A DNA stretch of 64,000 nucleotides, taken from an uncultured Acidobacteriota bacterium. GTDB taxonomy: Bacteria; Acidobacteriota; Terriglobia; Bryobacterales; Bryobacteraceae. Location of the stretch: NCBI GenBank assembly GCA_902826685.1, contig CADEFT010000002.1, positions 186,001 to 250,000 of the forward strand, in the 5' to 3' direction. The translations under genes and the position numbers were made by a program. Below the pieces are notes generated by a model. That model was given only the letters and a program-made list of their open reading frames with translations, made no database searches and was not told the DNA's origin. Below, in pieces: positions 17,955-25,945 of the stretch; the first letter of the stretch is position 1; the number at the start of each line of letters is the position of its first letter.

Positions 17955-18970
17955 GGGGTCACAGTCGAGGCCGGCTGGCGGCGCTTGGCCGGCAGTCCGC
18001 TCTGCTTCATCTTGATCAACAGCGCGCGGTAGCTGATATGGAGCGTCCGGGCGGCGATCCGGCGGTTCCAGTTATGAGCGGTGAGAGCGCCCAGGATGTA
18101 CTTGCGCTCGGCGTCGAGCGCCGCCTGCCGCCCGATGCGCTTCAGATGGATCTGGCCGGGCTCGGGGCCGGGCTTTTCGAACTCGGCGAGGATGGCTTCT
18201 TCCGACCCCAGAATGGCGTAGCGCTTGATGACGTTCTGCAACTGGCGGATGTTGCCGGGCCAATCGCGATGGATCAGCGCCTGCCGCAAACGGTTTGAGA
18301 ACGGCGGAGGCGTGGCGCGGAACTCGCGCCGGCAAGCCTCGAGAAAATATTCCGCCAGCGCCGGGATATCCACGCACCGTTCGCGCAGCGGCGGCAGATG
18401 GACGGTCACCACGTTAATGCGGTACAGCAGGTCCTGGCGGAACGTGCCCGCCGCCACGTCCTGCTCCAGCGGCCGGCTGGCGGCGCAGACGATCCGCGCA
18501 TCGGCGCGCCGGTTCTCGCGGCCCCCCACGCGGGCAAACTCACCGTCCTGCAGCAACTGCAACAGCTTCGATTGCAGCGTGATTTCCAATTCGCCGATGC
18601 CGTCGAAGAACGCCGTGCCGCCGCCCGCCTCTTCCATCAGGCCGGCCTTGGCCGCCGAGGCGCCGGTGAACGCGCCCTGCTCATAGCCGAACAGCTCACT
18701 CTCCACCAGGTTGGCCGGAATCGCCGGACAGTTGATGCGGACGAACGCTTTGTCGCGCCGGTCCGACTCGGTATGCACGTAGCGCGCGATCAATTCCTTG
18801 CCCGTGCCGCTTTCCCCGGTGATCAGCACCGGAACGCCGGTGCCCGCCAGCCGGTCCAGCCGGTCCCGCACCTGGCGCATGCCGGGCGTGGCGCCAAACA
18901 ATACGGCCGGCGGGACGGCGGTCCCCCTGGCGGGCGCGATGCGGGCGGGTGCGGCGGCGGATTGAGGCAT
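17942..18970 (-). CDS. Sigma-54 activator (AAA+ and Fis HTH) without sensor domain; Walker B Glu replaced
   Basis: The 342-residue protein has an AAA+ domain with Walker A GESGTGKE (52-59), the sigma-54 contact loop GAFTGA (99-104), the arginine-finger region (FRQDLLYRINVVTVHLPPLR) and a C-terminal Fis-type HTH (WNRRIAARTLHISYRALL). Walker B reads TAFFDG at 119-124, so the usual catalytic Glu of the DE pair is Gly. ATP hydrolysis may be impaired. There is no receiver, GAF or PAS domain; the first 25 residues are Ala/Pro rich. It lies between the ASH-repeat protein and Wzz in the EPS operon and may form mixed rings with the second activator at 22613-23947, but that is speculation. Confidence 0.9.
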   Translation of the reverse strand: MPQSAAAPARIAPARGTAVPPAVLFGATPGMRQVRDRLDRLAGTGVPVLITGESGTGKELIARYVHTESDRRDKAFVRINCPAIPANLVESELFGYEQGAFTGASAAKAGLMEEAGGGTAFFDGIGELEITLQSKLLQLLQDGEFARVGGRENRRADARIVCAASRPLEQDVAAGTFRQDLLYRINVVTVHLPPLRERCVDIPALAEYFLEACRREFRATPPPFSNRLRQALIHRDWPGNIRQLQNVIKRYAILGSEEAILAEFEKPGPEPGQIHLKRIGRQAALDAERKYILGALTAHNWNRRIAARTLHISYRALLIKMKQSGLPAKRRQPASTVTPCQE

Positions 18971-18982
18971 GGTGAGGAGAGG

Positions 18983-21121
18983 TCAGGGCAGGGGCTGCGT
19001 GCCGAGGGTGTTCGATCGTCCCATCTGGTTCACCAGCGTGGCGCTGACCGACTCAAACACTTCTTCGAGATTCAGTTTTCCGCCCGATTGAATCGTGAAC
19101 GGAATGCTCACCGTGAACAGGCTGCCGTAGGTTTCCGAATCGCGCCGCCGGTACCAGGCGGCCGAGTAGGAGGTGAGATCGAAACTAAACCGCCCGGCCG
19201 GGACGTTGTATTTCGGCGAGGCGGCAAACTGCAGCTCCACCCGGTCGAGCGCGCGCGTGGTGGCAAGCCCGGTCACCACCACAGCCAGCGTATTCGCCGA
19301 GCGCGCCTCAAGCTGCACATCGAGCACCTGTGGGGCGGCCGGAGCCACCGTCACCTCGATCGACGGAGCGGGTTCCGGCGTCACGTTCACCCCGCGCGCC
19401 GCAAAGCTCGACTGAATCGTAATCGACGCCGCCACCGAGCCCGTCTGGAAGAACACTTCCGGCCTTCCCTGAAACATGGCCCGTGTCGCCCCGGCGGGAA
19501 TCGTGAAGGCGGCCGAGCGTCCGCCGGTGGAAAACTGCACCGCCGGATCGACGTTGAAGCTGCCGGAGTTGACCGAAAGCGTGAGGACGCCGGTCAACGG
19601 AAGCGGATAAGGCGCGGCGATCGATAGGGAGACCGGCCGCTGCTGCAGAGGCGCCTGAAGAGGCTCGGGTCCGCGCAGGCCGGCCGGAGGCAGAGCGGGC
19701 AAGGGCGCGCCTACGCCCACCAGATTAAGGATCTCTTCGCCGATGTACAGGCGCGCCGTGTGGTCGCCCGTCACAACGGGAGTAAAGGTCACCGCCAGCA
19801 CCAGTTCCGCTTCCGGCTCGATCGCGGCTGGCCTCGATCCCGTACCCAGCTTGAACGCCGAGCGTGAATCGACTACCAGCGCCAAGCCCACCGGAGCGGC
19901 GGCGTTGCCGGTATTTCGGATCACGATATCGAGGGCCGAAGTTTGCCCCAACTCAACCGGCGCCCACAGCACGCTGCGGTTGTCTCGAAGGGCAACGGCG
20001 CCCGATTCGCCGCGGTAGAAATAGACCAGTTGCGCCCCGCGCGCCAACGCTTCGAGGTCGAGCGTATCGGTGCCGATGCGCAGCCGGCCAGCCGCCCGCC
20101 CCGGCAGCTTCGGCGCGAAAGCGATCTGGAACCAGAGCACCGATCCCGGCGTGAGCGTTTGCGGGAAGAAGGGCAGGTTCGAAAGCTGAAAGCCGTCGCC
20201 CACGGCGGCGATGCCCGCCACGCCGCCATCGGCATTGCCCGCATTCAATACCTGGATGGTGATGGTGGAGGTCTCGCCCAGCGCCGTCTCCGGAAACGTC
20301 AGCTTCCCGTTGGCGGGCACGGCGGCCGCTGGCGCTCCTTCGACGATTTCGTACACAAGCTTTGCGCCCAAGCCCCGGCCTTCGAGTCTCAAAGTCAGCG
20401 CCTGCCCGTCCACCGTGAACCGCACCAGGCCGCTGGCGGCCTCCATGTCTCTGGCCTCGAAAACGACGCCAATCCGCAATTCCGTGCCCGCGTCCAGAAA
20501 CAGCGGCAGCGCGCCCACGCCGGTCAGCCGGAACCGGTCGCCGCTCAGGGCGATTTCGGTCACCGTGCCGCCGCCGAAACCGCGGTTTCCAAGCAGGACC
20601 ACCGCCGAAGCCGTCGCATTCACCCGCGTGGCGGGAAACGGCAGCGTTCCACCCGAAGGCACCGGAATCAGGTTGCCTTCCGAAGGCAGCACGTAGGATA
20701 GGCTCAGTTCAGCGGCGGCCGTGGTGCCCGTCAATTCCGCGCGGAAGGCCAGCGAGTCGCCGAACCCGAGCGCCAGCGCCCCCGCCGATCGCCCCGCCTG
20801 CCGTGGCGTGAACACGATACCGATCCGCAGTTCGCGGCCTGGGTCGAGTGCGGCGGGCAGTGCCGGCGCCCCCGTCAGAAGGAACGCCTCCCCCGCTACC
20901 GCGATCGAATTCACCGTACCTCGAACCGCGCCCCGGTTGGCGATCACCACCGTCGCCACCATCCCGCGATTCAATCCCACCGGCGGATAGCTCAGCCGGC
21001 CGCCGGATGGCAGCGAAGTGAAGTTGTTCTCCGGCGGAAGGAGATAGCCCACCGAGTATTCCGGCGTTTGGCCCGGAGCCGCCAGAGCGAACAAAGCCGC
21101 CAGTAAGAATGCCTTGATCAT
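18983..21121 (-). CDS. Exported protein with four ASH-type (choice-of-anchor D-like) repeats
   Basis: The start MIKAFLLAALFALAAPGQ, a signal peptide whose ATG overlaps the upstream stop (ATGA), was chosen; a longer frame adds nearly 200 Gly/Arg-rich residues that are antisense noise. The 712-residue product has four tandem repeats of about 110-120 residues, each opening with a strand like SVGYLLPPE, SLSYVLPSE, KLVYEIVEG or QLVYFYRGE and containing a VVFTPRQAG-type turn, as in ASH/Hydin beta domains. A beta-rich C-terminal region follows. No anchor motif or C-terminal helix is seen. It is cotranscribed with EPS genes, suggesting an extracellular matrix or cell-surface role; no enzyme motif is visible. 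Confidence 0.75.
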   Translation of the reverse strand: MIKAFLLAALFALAAPGQTPEYSVGYLLPPENNFTSLPSGGRLSYPPVGLNRGMVATVVIANRGAVRGTVNSIAVAGEAFLLTGAPALPAALDPGRELRIGIVFTPRQAGRSAGALALGFGDSLAFRAELTGTTAAAELSLSYVLPSEGNLIPVPSGGTLPFPATRVNATASAVVLLGNRGFGGGTVTEIALSGDRFRLTGVGALPLFLDAGTELRIGVVFEARDMEAASGLVRFTVDGQALTLRLEGRGLGAKLVYEIVEGAPAAAVPANGKLTFPETALGETSTITIQVLNAGNADGGVAGIAAVGDGFQLSNLPFFPQTLTPGSVLWFQIAFAPKLPGRAAGRLRIGTDTLDLEALARGAQLVYFYRGESGAVALRDNRSVLWAPVELGQTSALDIVIRNTGNAAAPVGLALVVDSRSAFKLGTGSRPAAIEPEAELVLAVTFTPVVTGDHTARLYIGEEILNLVGVGAPLPALPPAGLRGPEPLQAPLQQRPVSLSIAAPYPLPLTGVLTLSVNSGSFNVDPAVQFSTGGRSAAFTIPAGATRAMFQGRPEVFFQTGSVAASITIQSSFAARGVNVTPEPAPSIEVTVAPAAPQVLDVQLEARSANTLAVVVTGLATTRALDRVELQFAASPKYNVPAGRFSFDLTSYSAAWYRRRDSETYGSLFTVSIPFTIQSGGKLNLEEVFESVSATLVNQMGRSNTLGTQPLP

Positions 21122-22014
21122 TGGCCTGGAACGAAATAAACGGAAGGAGAGCGCCTGGTGTCGAGCAGCCAAACCGCATCCGGGCTTTCCCTGCGCCATG
21201 TCAGTTGATAGAGGCTGGTGGCGCCCGCCAGACCGCTCAGACCCTCGGCCGCGACCGCCAGCGGCACCTCGGCGGTCGTCGCTCCCGAAGCCGGATCCAG
21301 GATGAGAATCCTCGCCTGGCCCGCATCGGCCAGATACAGCCGCCGCCCGTCCGGGGAAACCGCCAGTGCACGCAAATCCGTTTCGAAACCGGTTGGCGGC
21401 AATGGTTCCCACGCCAGGTTCCGGACGCGTCCGGGGCCGCCTGCCGCCAAGCAATAAAAGGACCCGGCCGCTTCGCCGTAGACGCACGGCCCTGGCGCGG
21501 ACAAGCCCGCAACCGGGACCGCGGCGGCCTCCGAGATTTCGAACAGGCCGTCCGCGGTCGAGGCCAGCGCCAGGCTCCCATCGCCGTTCACCGCGATCGA
21601 CCGCACCGCCGCCGGAGGCGCGGTCATTCGAGTTTCCACCCCGCCGGTCGAGATTTTCACTGGATTTCCGTTCCGCATCAGTACAGCGGCTTGGGAGTTC
21701 GAACTCCACGCCGCCCCTTCGAACTTGTCTTCCGGCAAGCCGATCCGCATGCGGTTGGCCAGGTTCGGCCCTTGCAGCAGGAAATACCCGCCCTCGGCCT
21801 TTACGATCGCCGCCGCGCCGTTGGGCGCAATCGAAGCCTCGTCGATGTTGCCGGCCAGCTCCGCCCCCAGATAGGCGCCGCCGGGCACGCCCGCGATGAG
21901 CCGGATCGCTCGCGAAGGAGCGTCAAAGATCAGCCCGGCCACCGGGCCCCGCCACTCCATCTCCTGCCCGTGCAGTTGGGCCCATCCGATGGCCAGCGCC
22001 AGCCACCGCCGCAT
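21118..22014 (-). CDS. Exported beta-propeller-like protein
   Basis: This 298-residue protein starts MRRWLALAIGWAQLHGQ (signal peptide). Repeated strand units follow (GNIDEASIAPNGAAAIV, VRSIAVNGDGSLALAST, LRALAVSPDGRRLYLAD), the YVTN/WD-like pattern of a beta-propeller with about five to six visible blades. The preceding stop TAA is directly followed by its ATG, and its own stop overlaps the ATG of the ASH-repeat gene, so translation is coupled on both sides. It has no catalytic motif. A protein- or glycan-binding role with the two flanking exported proteins is inferred from context only. Confidence 0.7.
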   Translation of the reverse strand: MRRWLALAIGWAQLHGQEMEWRGPVAGLIFDAPSRAIRLIAGVPGGAYLGAELAGNIDEASIAPNGAAAIVKAEGGYFLLQGPNLANRMRIGLPEDKFEGAAWSSNSQAAVLMRNGNPVKISTGGVETRMTAPPAAVRSIAVNGDGSLALASTADGLFEISEAAAVPVAGLSAPGPCVYGEAAGSFYCLAAGGPGRVRNLAWEPLPPTGFETDLRALAVSPDGRRLYLADAGQARILILDPASGATTAEVPLAVAAEGLSGLAGATSLYQLTWRRESPDAVWLLDTRRSPSVYFVPGQ

Positions 22015-22608
22015 TTAGCGAGGACTCCCCAGGCTGATGGTGCCCGGCTGCAGCACGACATCCGGCCGGCCATCGCCGCGCCGCACGCCCCATACGATGC
22101 CGCCCGCCGCCGCCGCTCCGCCCACGATCAAGGCTGCCTTGGCCCATCCGGGCAGCTTCCCTTTTCTGCGCGTACCGCCTTCGAGCGCCGGACCGTTGCC
22201 GTTGGTCTGCGAGATGTAGCTATACCCGGCGCGCTGCCCGTGCGTGGCGCTCACCTGGATATTGAACCGGCCCGCCCTGCCGTTGGGCAGCAGCGCGCTG
22301 GCGGCCACCTGCCCGTTGGAATCCGTCTTGCCCGTCCATTCGAGCTTCTGCCCGTCGAAATGTCCGCCCGGGCCGTCGGCGGGCAATTGAAACACAACGC
22401 CGGCGCCGCGTACCGGCTGATTCAACTCGTCCCGCACTTCCACCACCGTCTGAACGGAGGCACGGTCGCGCAGGCTGTTATAGGCTCCCGCCCCCTGCAG
22501 CACGAAGATCTTCAGCCGCGCGTCTTTATTCACCAGCGAATTCCCCTGCTGCGCCGGCAACGAAGGCGCAACGAGCGACGCCGCCAGCAGACTGGTAATC
22601 CATCTCAT
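22015..22608 (-). CDS. Exported Ig-like protein with C-terminal membrane segment
   Basis: The 197-residue protein starts MRWITSLLAASLVAPSLPAQ (signal peptide); an upstream in-frame TTG was rejected because the ATG begins the signal sequence. Residues about 30-130 form one Ig-like, Big_1-type domain (VVEVRDELNQPVRGAGVVF, then a DSNGQVAASALLPNG turn). A hydrophobic stretch near residue 160 (AALIVGGAAAAGGIVWGV) follows a KGKLPGW linker, and about 22 residues lie beyond it. It could be anchored in the inner membrane with a short tail. It is the first of three exported proteins in a row in the EPS operon; its function is unknown. Confidence 0.7.
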   Translation of the reverse strand: MRWITSLLAASLVAPSLPAQQGNSLVNKDARLKIFVLQGAGAYNSLRDRASVQTVVEVRDELNQPVRGAGVVFQLPADGPGGHFDGQKLEWTGKTDSNGQVAASALLPNGRAGRFNIQVSATHGQRAGYSYISQTNGNGPALEGGTRRKGKLPGWAKAALIVGGAAAAGGIVWGVRRGDGRPDVVLQPGTISLGSPR

Positions 22609-22612
22609 GGTT

Positions 22613-23947
22613 TCATCCCGCAATTTCGTAAAGCTTCAATTTGTCGAGCAGCGTCCTGTAGCTGATATCGAGCAGCCGCGCCGCCTCTTTCCGGTTCCAG
22701 TTGGTTTGCCTGAGAGCGGTTTGGATGGCAGTGGTTTCGGCGGCCCGCTTGGCGGTGGAACCGGAAGGTTTCAGTGCGCCGGCGGCGGCGGCGGAGACCC
22801 GCGGCCGTCCGGTCGCGCCCGCGCTCGAAAGCGCCTGATCGCCCAGCATCAGGAAGCGCTTGGCGAAGTTCTCGAGCTCTCTCACGTTGCCCGGCCAATG
22901 ATGCGAGACCGCGTGCCGCAGCGCCGCCGCCGAGAGGCTCCGCGCCGGAAGCCCGTTGCGCCCGCCATGCGCCTCCAGGAAATGCTCGAGCAGAATCGGA
23001 ATATCCTCCCGCCGCTCGCGCAGCGGCGGCACCTCAAGCACCACCGTGTTCAACCGGTAGTAGAGGTCCTCGCGCAGCCGTTTGGTTTCGAGCGCCTCGC
23101 GGATGTCGACGTTGGTGGCCGCGGCCACGCGCACGTCGGTCTGGATCCGCACCCTCCCCCCGAGCCTGGTGAACGCCCCGTCCTGCAACACATGCAGAAG
23201 CTTGGCCTGTAGCGGCGGCGGCATCTCACCGATCTCGTCGAGCAGGATCGTGCCGCGATTACACAGTTCGAATTTGCCGGGCTTGGGACGCACCGCGCCC
23301 GTGAAGGCGCCCGGCTCATAGCCGAACAATTCGCTTTCGAGCAACTCGCCCGGCAGCGCCGCGCAGTTCACTTTCAGAAACTGGTGCGCGCGCCGCCCGG
23401 AGTGCTTGTGCAGCATCCGCGCCAGCACTTCCTTGCCGGTGCCGCTTTCGCCCACGCAAAGCACCGGAACCTCGGTGGGGGCGACTTCGAGAATCAGCTT
23501 GCGCAGCTTCTTCATGACGGCGCTGACCGCCACAAAGGCGCCGCCCGGACCGAGATCGTCCTGCGCGATGGCGGCCCGCGCGGCGGTCAAATTCGCCTGC
23601 TCGCGTGCCAGCGACAGCACCGCGTCGTCGTCGGTCGATTCGATGCAATCGTCGGCGCCGCCGTGTACGGCCCGGACCACCAGCCGCGGATCGGCCCCGC
23701 GGGCGAGCATCACCACGCGCGTGGCGCGATGCGCCTGCCGGATCTCCTTGAGCGCGTCGAGCCCGTCTACCCCATGCATCGATAACAAAACCAGGTCCGG
23801 CGGCGGAGCCTGCCGGGCGCGCCAGGCGGCCTCCGAGAAGCTGCTGAGGCTCAATGCCCGGCAGCCGGCGTTCTCGACCAGGCAGCGGATCTGCGCCGAA
23901 CGCGCCGGCTCCGCCCCGATCACTACCACCAAGGGTTCCACAGCCAT
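22613..23947 (-). CDS. NtrC-like sigma-54 activator with pseudo-receiver domain
   Basis: The 444-residue protein has an N-terminal receiver-like domain (1-115), an AAA+ domain with Walker A GESGTGKE (166-173), GAFTGA, intact Walker B (ILLDEIGEM) and a C-terminal Fis HTH (WNRKEAARLLDISYRTLL). The receiver lacks key residues: the phosphoacceptor Asp position is Ser56 (DLVLLSM), the first acidic pair reads GAE, and the Lys position is Ser104. It is therefore unlikely to be controlled by His-Asp phosphotransfer; another signal or constitutive activity is expected. PrsR-like activators are known partners of PEP-CTERM/EPS loci. A sigma-54 promoter lies in front of the PEP-CTERM gene at 26106. Confidence 0.9.
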   Translation of the reverse strand: MAVEPLVVVIGAEPARSAQIRCLVENAGCRALSLSSFSEAAWRARQAPPPDLVLLSMHGVDGLDALKEIRQAHRATRVVMLARGADPRLVVRAVHGGADDCIESTDDDAVLSLAREQANLTAARAAIAQDDLGPGGAFVAVSAVMKKLRKLILEVAPTEVPVLCVGESGTGKEVLARMLHKHSGRRAHQFLKVNCAALPGELLESELFGYEPGAFTGAVRPKPGKFELCNRGTILLDEIGEMPPPLQAKLLHVLQDGAFTRLGGRVRIQTDVRVAAATNVDIREALETKRLREDLYYRLNTVVLEVPPLRERREDIPILLEHFLEAHGGRNGLPARSLSAAALRHAVSHHWPGNVRELENFAKRFLMLGDQALSSAGATGRPRVSAAAAGALKPSGSTAKRAAETTAIQTALRQTNWNRKEAARLLDISYRTLLDKLKLYEIAG

Positions 23948-23952
23948 GGCCG

Positions 23953-24903
23953 TTATCTGCGAATGAGGGCGAACACCAGGCCGCTGGCCGCCGCCGGAAC
24001 GACGTAGCGCAGGGCCGCCTTGATACTGCCCGGCTTTGACCGTCCGCGCGGCACTTCCACGATGTCGTTGGGCTGAATCGCGAAATCGACCGACTCGCCG
24101 CCGAGGATGCTCGTGACATCGACGGGGATTTCCGCCCGTTTGGCGCCGTTGAGGATGCGCCGCAGCACGCGCGTGTTTCGCGGATCGGCCTCCCGGGAAA
24201 CGCCGCCCGCCAGCGACAGCAGCTCCGTCAGACCGATCGACTCGCGGTCGGAAAGATCCTGCGCCCCCGGCTTCAATACCTCCCCGGTTACGTAGACCGT
24301 GTTCGGAGGCTCGGCCGACAACACATCGTTCGGCTTCACCGTCAGCTCCGACAGCGCGCCCGGACTCTCCATCAGTTTGTTGATATTCACCGTGGCCGTG
24401 CTGACGTTCGACGCGGTATCCTCGACGGCCGAGGCCAGCGGGATCGCGCCCATTTCCAGACGGCGAACGATCTTCACGGTGGTTCCAGCACCCGATTGCA
24501 ACCCGCCCACCGCCGCGATCACGTTCAATAGCGACCGTCCTTCCGGCAGCGGATGCACACCCGGATTCTTGAACCCTGTGCCGACCGCGATATTGGTTTC
24601 CGTCTTTGCCACCAGCTTCACCGCCACGCGCGGATTGCGGATGTAGGTCTTCAGATCGGTGGTCAGACGGCGTGTGAACTCCTCCACCGTGAGTCCGTCG
24701 GCTTGCACTTTCCCGACCAGAGGCAGGGTCACCGTGCCGTCTTGTTCCACCAGGACCGGCTTGTCGTTCACCCCCGGAACGTCGGTGGCGGCGATCTGCA
24801 ACCGGTCGTCTTTATGGATGGTGGCCGACGGACCGGGCAGGGGCTGCGCCACCGCCAATGCGGCCAGGAATAGGAGAAAGACGAGGTTCATAGTTTGGTT
24901 CAC
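23953..24903 (-). CDS. wza: Polysaccharide export outer-membrane protein (Wza/OPX type)
   Basis: The protein has a signal peptide (MNLVFLLFLAALAVAQ), a Poly_export domain (DDRLQIAATDVPG, GTVTLPLVGKVQADGLTVEEF) and two SLBB-like domains (VGTGFKNPGVHPLPEGRSLL and VTGEVLKPGAQDLSDRESIG). A hydrophobic C-terminal helix (AAASGLVFALI) could cross the outer membrane as in Wza. No lipobox Cys is seen after the signal peptide. The start is either GTG 24903, overlapping the upstream stop (GTGA), or ATG 24891, which begins the signal peptide directly. It should form the exit channel for the EPS, working with Wzz and the BY-kinase downstream. Confidence 0.9.
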   Translation of the reverse strand: MNQTMNLVFLLFLAALAVAQPLPGPSATIHKDDRLQIAATDVPGVNDKPVLVEQDGTVTLPLVGKVQADGLTVEEFTRRLTTDLKTYIRNPRVAVKLVAKTETNIAVGTGFKNPGVHPLPEGRSLLNVIAAVGGLQSGAGTTVKIVRRLEMGAIPLASAVEDTASNVSTATVNINKLMESPGALSELTVKPNDVLSAEPPNTVYVTGEVLKPGAQDLSDRESIGLTELLSLAGGVSREADPRNTRVLRRILNGAKRAEIPVDVTSILGGESVDFAIQPNDIVEVPRGRSKPGSIKAALRYVVPAAASGLVFALIRR

Positions 24904-25181
24904 TCAAACGACCGCTGGTGGACCTGGCCGAGCAGCCGCAGTACTTCATCCAGCCGTTCCTGGATTCCGTCCAACTCGCGGCTGATCGTTGCCGGCATGG
25001 GCCCGGGTCCCGTGCCGTTGGCGCCGCCCGACACAGATAGTAAGAGCCGGACCGCCGTTCGCACCAGGTCCGAGACGCTTCGCTCGCCGTCCACCGAACC
25101 AAGCAGGCCCAGCAGACTATTAAATTCGCCTTCCGACAGGCGCGAATAAACCACGCGGGTTCTCTGTCCCGATATTGCCAT
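24900..25181 (-). CDS. Small ribbon-helix-helix-like protein
   Basis: This 93-residue protein reads as a short strand (RVVYSRLSEGEF), a helix (NSLLGLLG) and a second helix (SVSDLVRTAVRLLL), the layout of a ribbon-helix-helix DNA-binding fold. A Gly/Pro linker then leads to a coiled-coil-like C-terminal helix (RELDGIQERLDEVLRLLGQV) suited to oligomerisation. It is the second gene of the EPS operon, between the NusG paralogue and Wza, whose start overlaps its stop by 4 bp. An EPS-specific repressor is plausible, but the fold call is by eye and no homologue was checked. Confidence 0.6.
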   Translation of the reverse strand: MAISGQRTRVVYSRLSEGEFNSLLGLLGSVDGERSVSDLVRTAVRLLLSVSGGANGTGPGPMPATISRELDGIQERLDEVLRLLGQVHQRSFE

Positions 25182-25203
25182 GGGACTAACTGTCGAAACC
25201 GGG

Positions 25204-25743
25204 TTATGCGCAGGCTTTTTGGATAGGTCTTACCCAGTCGGCGTCGATCTCGACGGCGACCGAGCGTTGAAGCAGTGAAATGGAAACGACCAACCGGTAA
25301 ACGTTTTTGATGGTGACCAGCACGCCGGTCACGCCCGCCACCGGGCCGCCGATCATCTCCACCGGCTGGCCGACGCGAAGATAGGGCCACGGACTGGCGA
25401 TCAGTTTCGAGTTCAACACCGTGCGGACGGTTTCGATCTCGGTTTCCGCTACCGGCAGTAACTGCCGCCCCGCGCTCACAATCCCGACAACCCCTGGCGT
25501 GGTCAGAACCGGTAACTGAGACACTGGATTGAAGCGGCTAAACAGATATCCGGCGAATAAGGGACGATCCGATTCCCGCCGGTTGCCCGCGCGCCTGGTG
25601 GTGACTTTGTAACTCGGCAGGAACGACTCCAGTCCTTTTCCGGAAAGCGAGCCGAATACCGGCTTTTCGAAATTGGACTTCACTCTTACGGCGTACCAGG
25701 GAAATCGAGCCGGATTCGAAATAGGGTGGAGTTCTTCAATCAT
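25204..25743 (-). CDS. NusG-paralogue antiterminator (UpxY/LoaP/RfaH class)
   Basis: The start MIEELHPISN was chosen; the longer frame runs into the promoter region. The 179-residue protein has an NGN domain (FPWYAVRVKSNFEKPVFGSL, FLPSYKVTTRR, PLFAGYLFSRF, LTTPGVVGIVSAG) and a KOW domain (YLRVGQPVEMIGGPVAGVTG). It is the promoter-proximal gene of a 25-kb EPS run, where specialised NusG paralogues act on RNA polymerase to suppress early termination in long polysaccharide operons. It differs from housekeeping NusG in lacking neighbouring secE/rplK genes. The leader between the predicted TSS (about 25807) and 25743 holds two inverted repeats that could serve as a recruitment signal. Confidence 0.85.
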   Translation of the reverse strand: MIEELHPISNPARFPWYAVRVKSNFEKPVFGSLSGKGLESFLPSYKVTTRRAGNRRESDRPLFAGYLFSRFNPVSQLPVLTTPGVVGIVSAGRQLLPVAETEIETVRTVLNSKLIASPWPYLRVGQPVEMIGGPVAGVTGVLVTIKNVYRLVVSISLLQRSVAVEIDADWVRPIQKACA

Positions 25744-25813
25744 GCATGCTACCGCCCCTTCCCGCCTTCTGGAACGTGTTCCAAAACGGGAATGGAAAGA
25801 GTGACTCACTCAG

Positions 25814-25840
25814 ATTGTCCCAGTCACTTACATTTGTCAA
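25814..25840 (-). promoter_or_regulatory. Predicted sigma-70-type promoter of the EPS operon
   Basis: On the minus strand a perfect TTGACA (25840-25835) is followed 15 nt later by GACAAT (25819-25814), matching TATAAT at four of six positions. Transcription would begin near 25807 and give a leader of about 64 nt before the NusG-paralogue ATG. The leader contains an inverted repeat GAGTGA-C-TCACTC (25799-25811) and TGGAAC-GT-GTTCCA (25770-25783). The spacer is short, so an activator may be needed. Confidence 0.45.
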
Positions 25841-25845
25841 GCAAT

Positions 25846-25904
25846 ACCGGACAGGGCGACCGGAATTGAGACCGGTCTAGTCGGAAGTCTCTAAAATGAC
25901 CGGA
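25846..25904. repeat. Cluster of ACCGG boxes upstream of the EPS promoter
   Basis: The motif ACCGGA or ACCGGT occurs at 25846, 25859, 25871 and 25899, with a degenerate GTCGGA at 25880. The 25871 copy is the core of a 10-bp palindrome AGACCGGTCT (25869-25878), and GACCGGAAT is repeated exactly at 25858 and 25898. The first three are 12-13 bp apart, near one helical turn, and lie just upstream of the predicted -35 of the divergent EPS promoter. This looks like a regulator binding array; the regulator is unknown. Confidence 0.45.
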
Positions 25905-25945
25905 ATAGCCCTATAGGCGGTTCGCATGAGCGCTTGACGAGCTCA

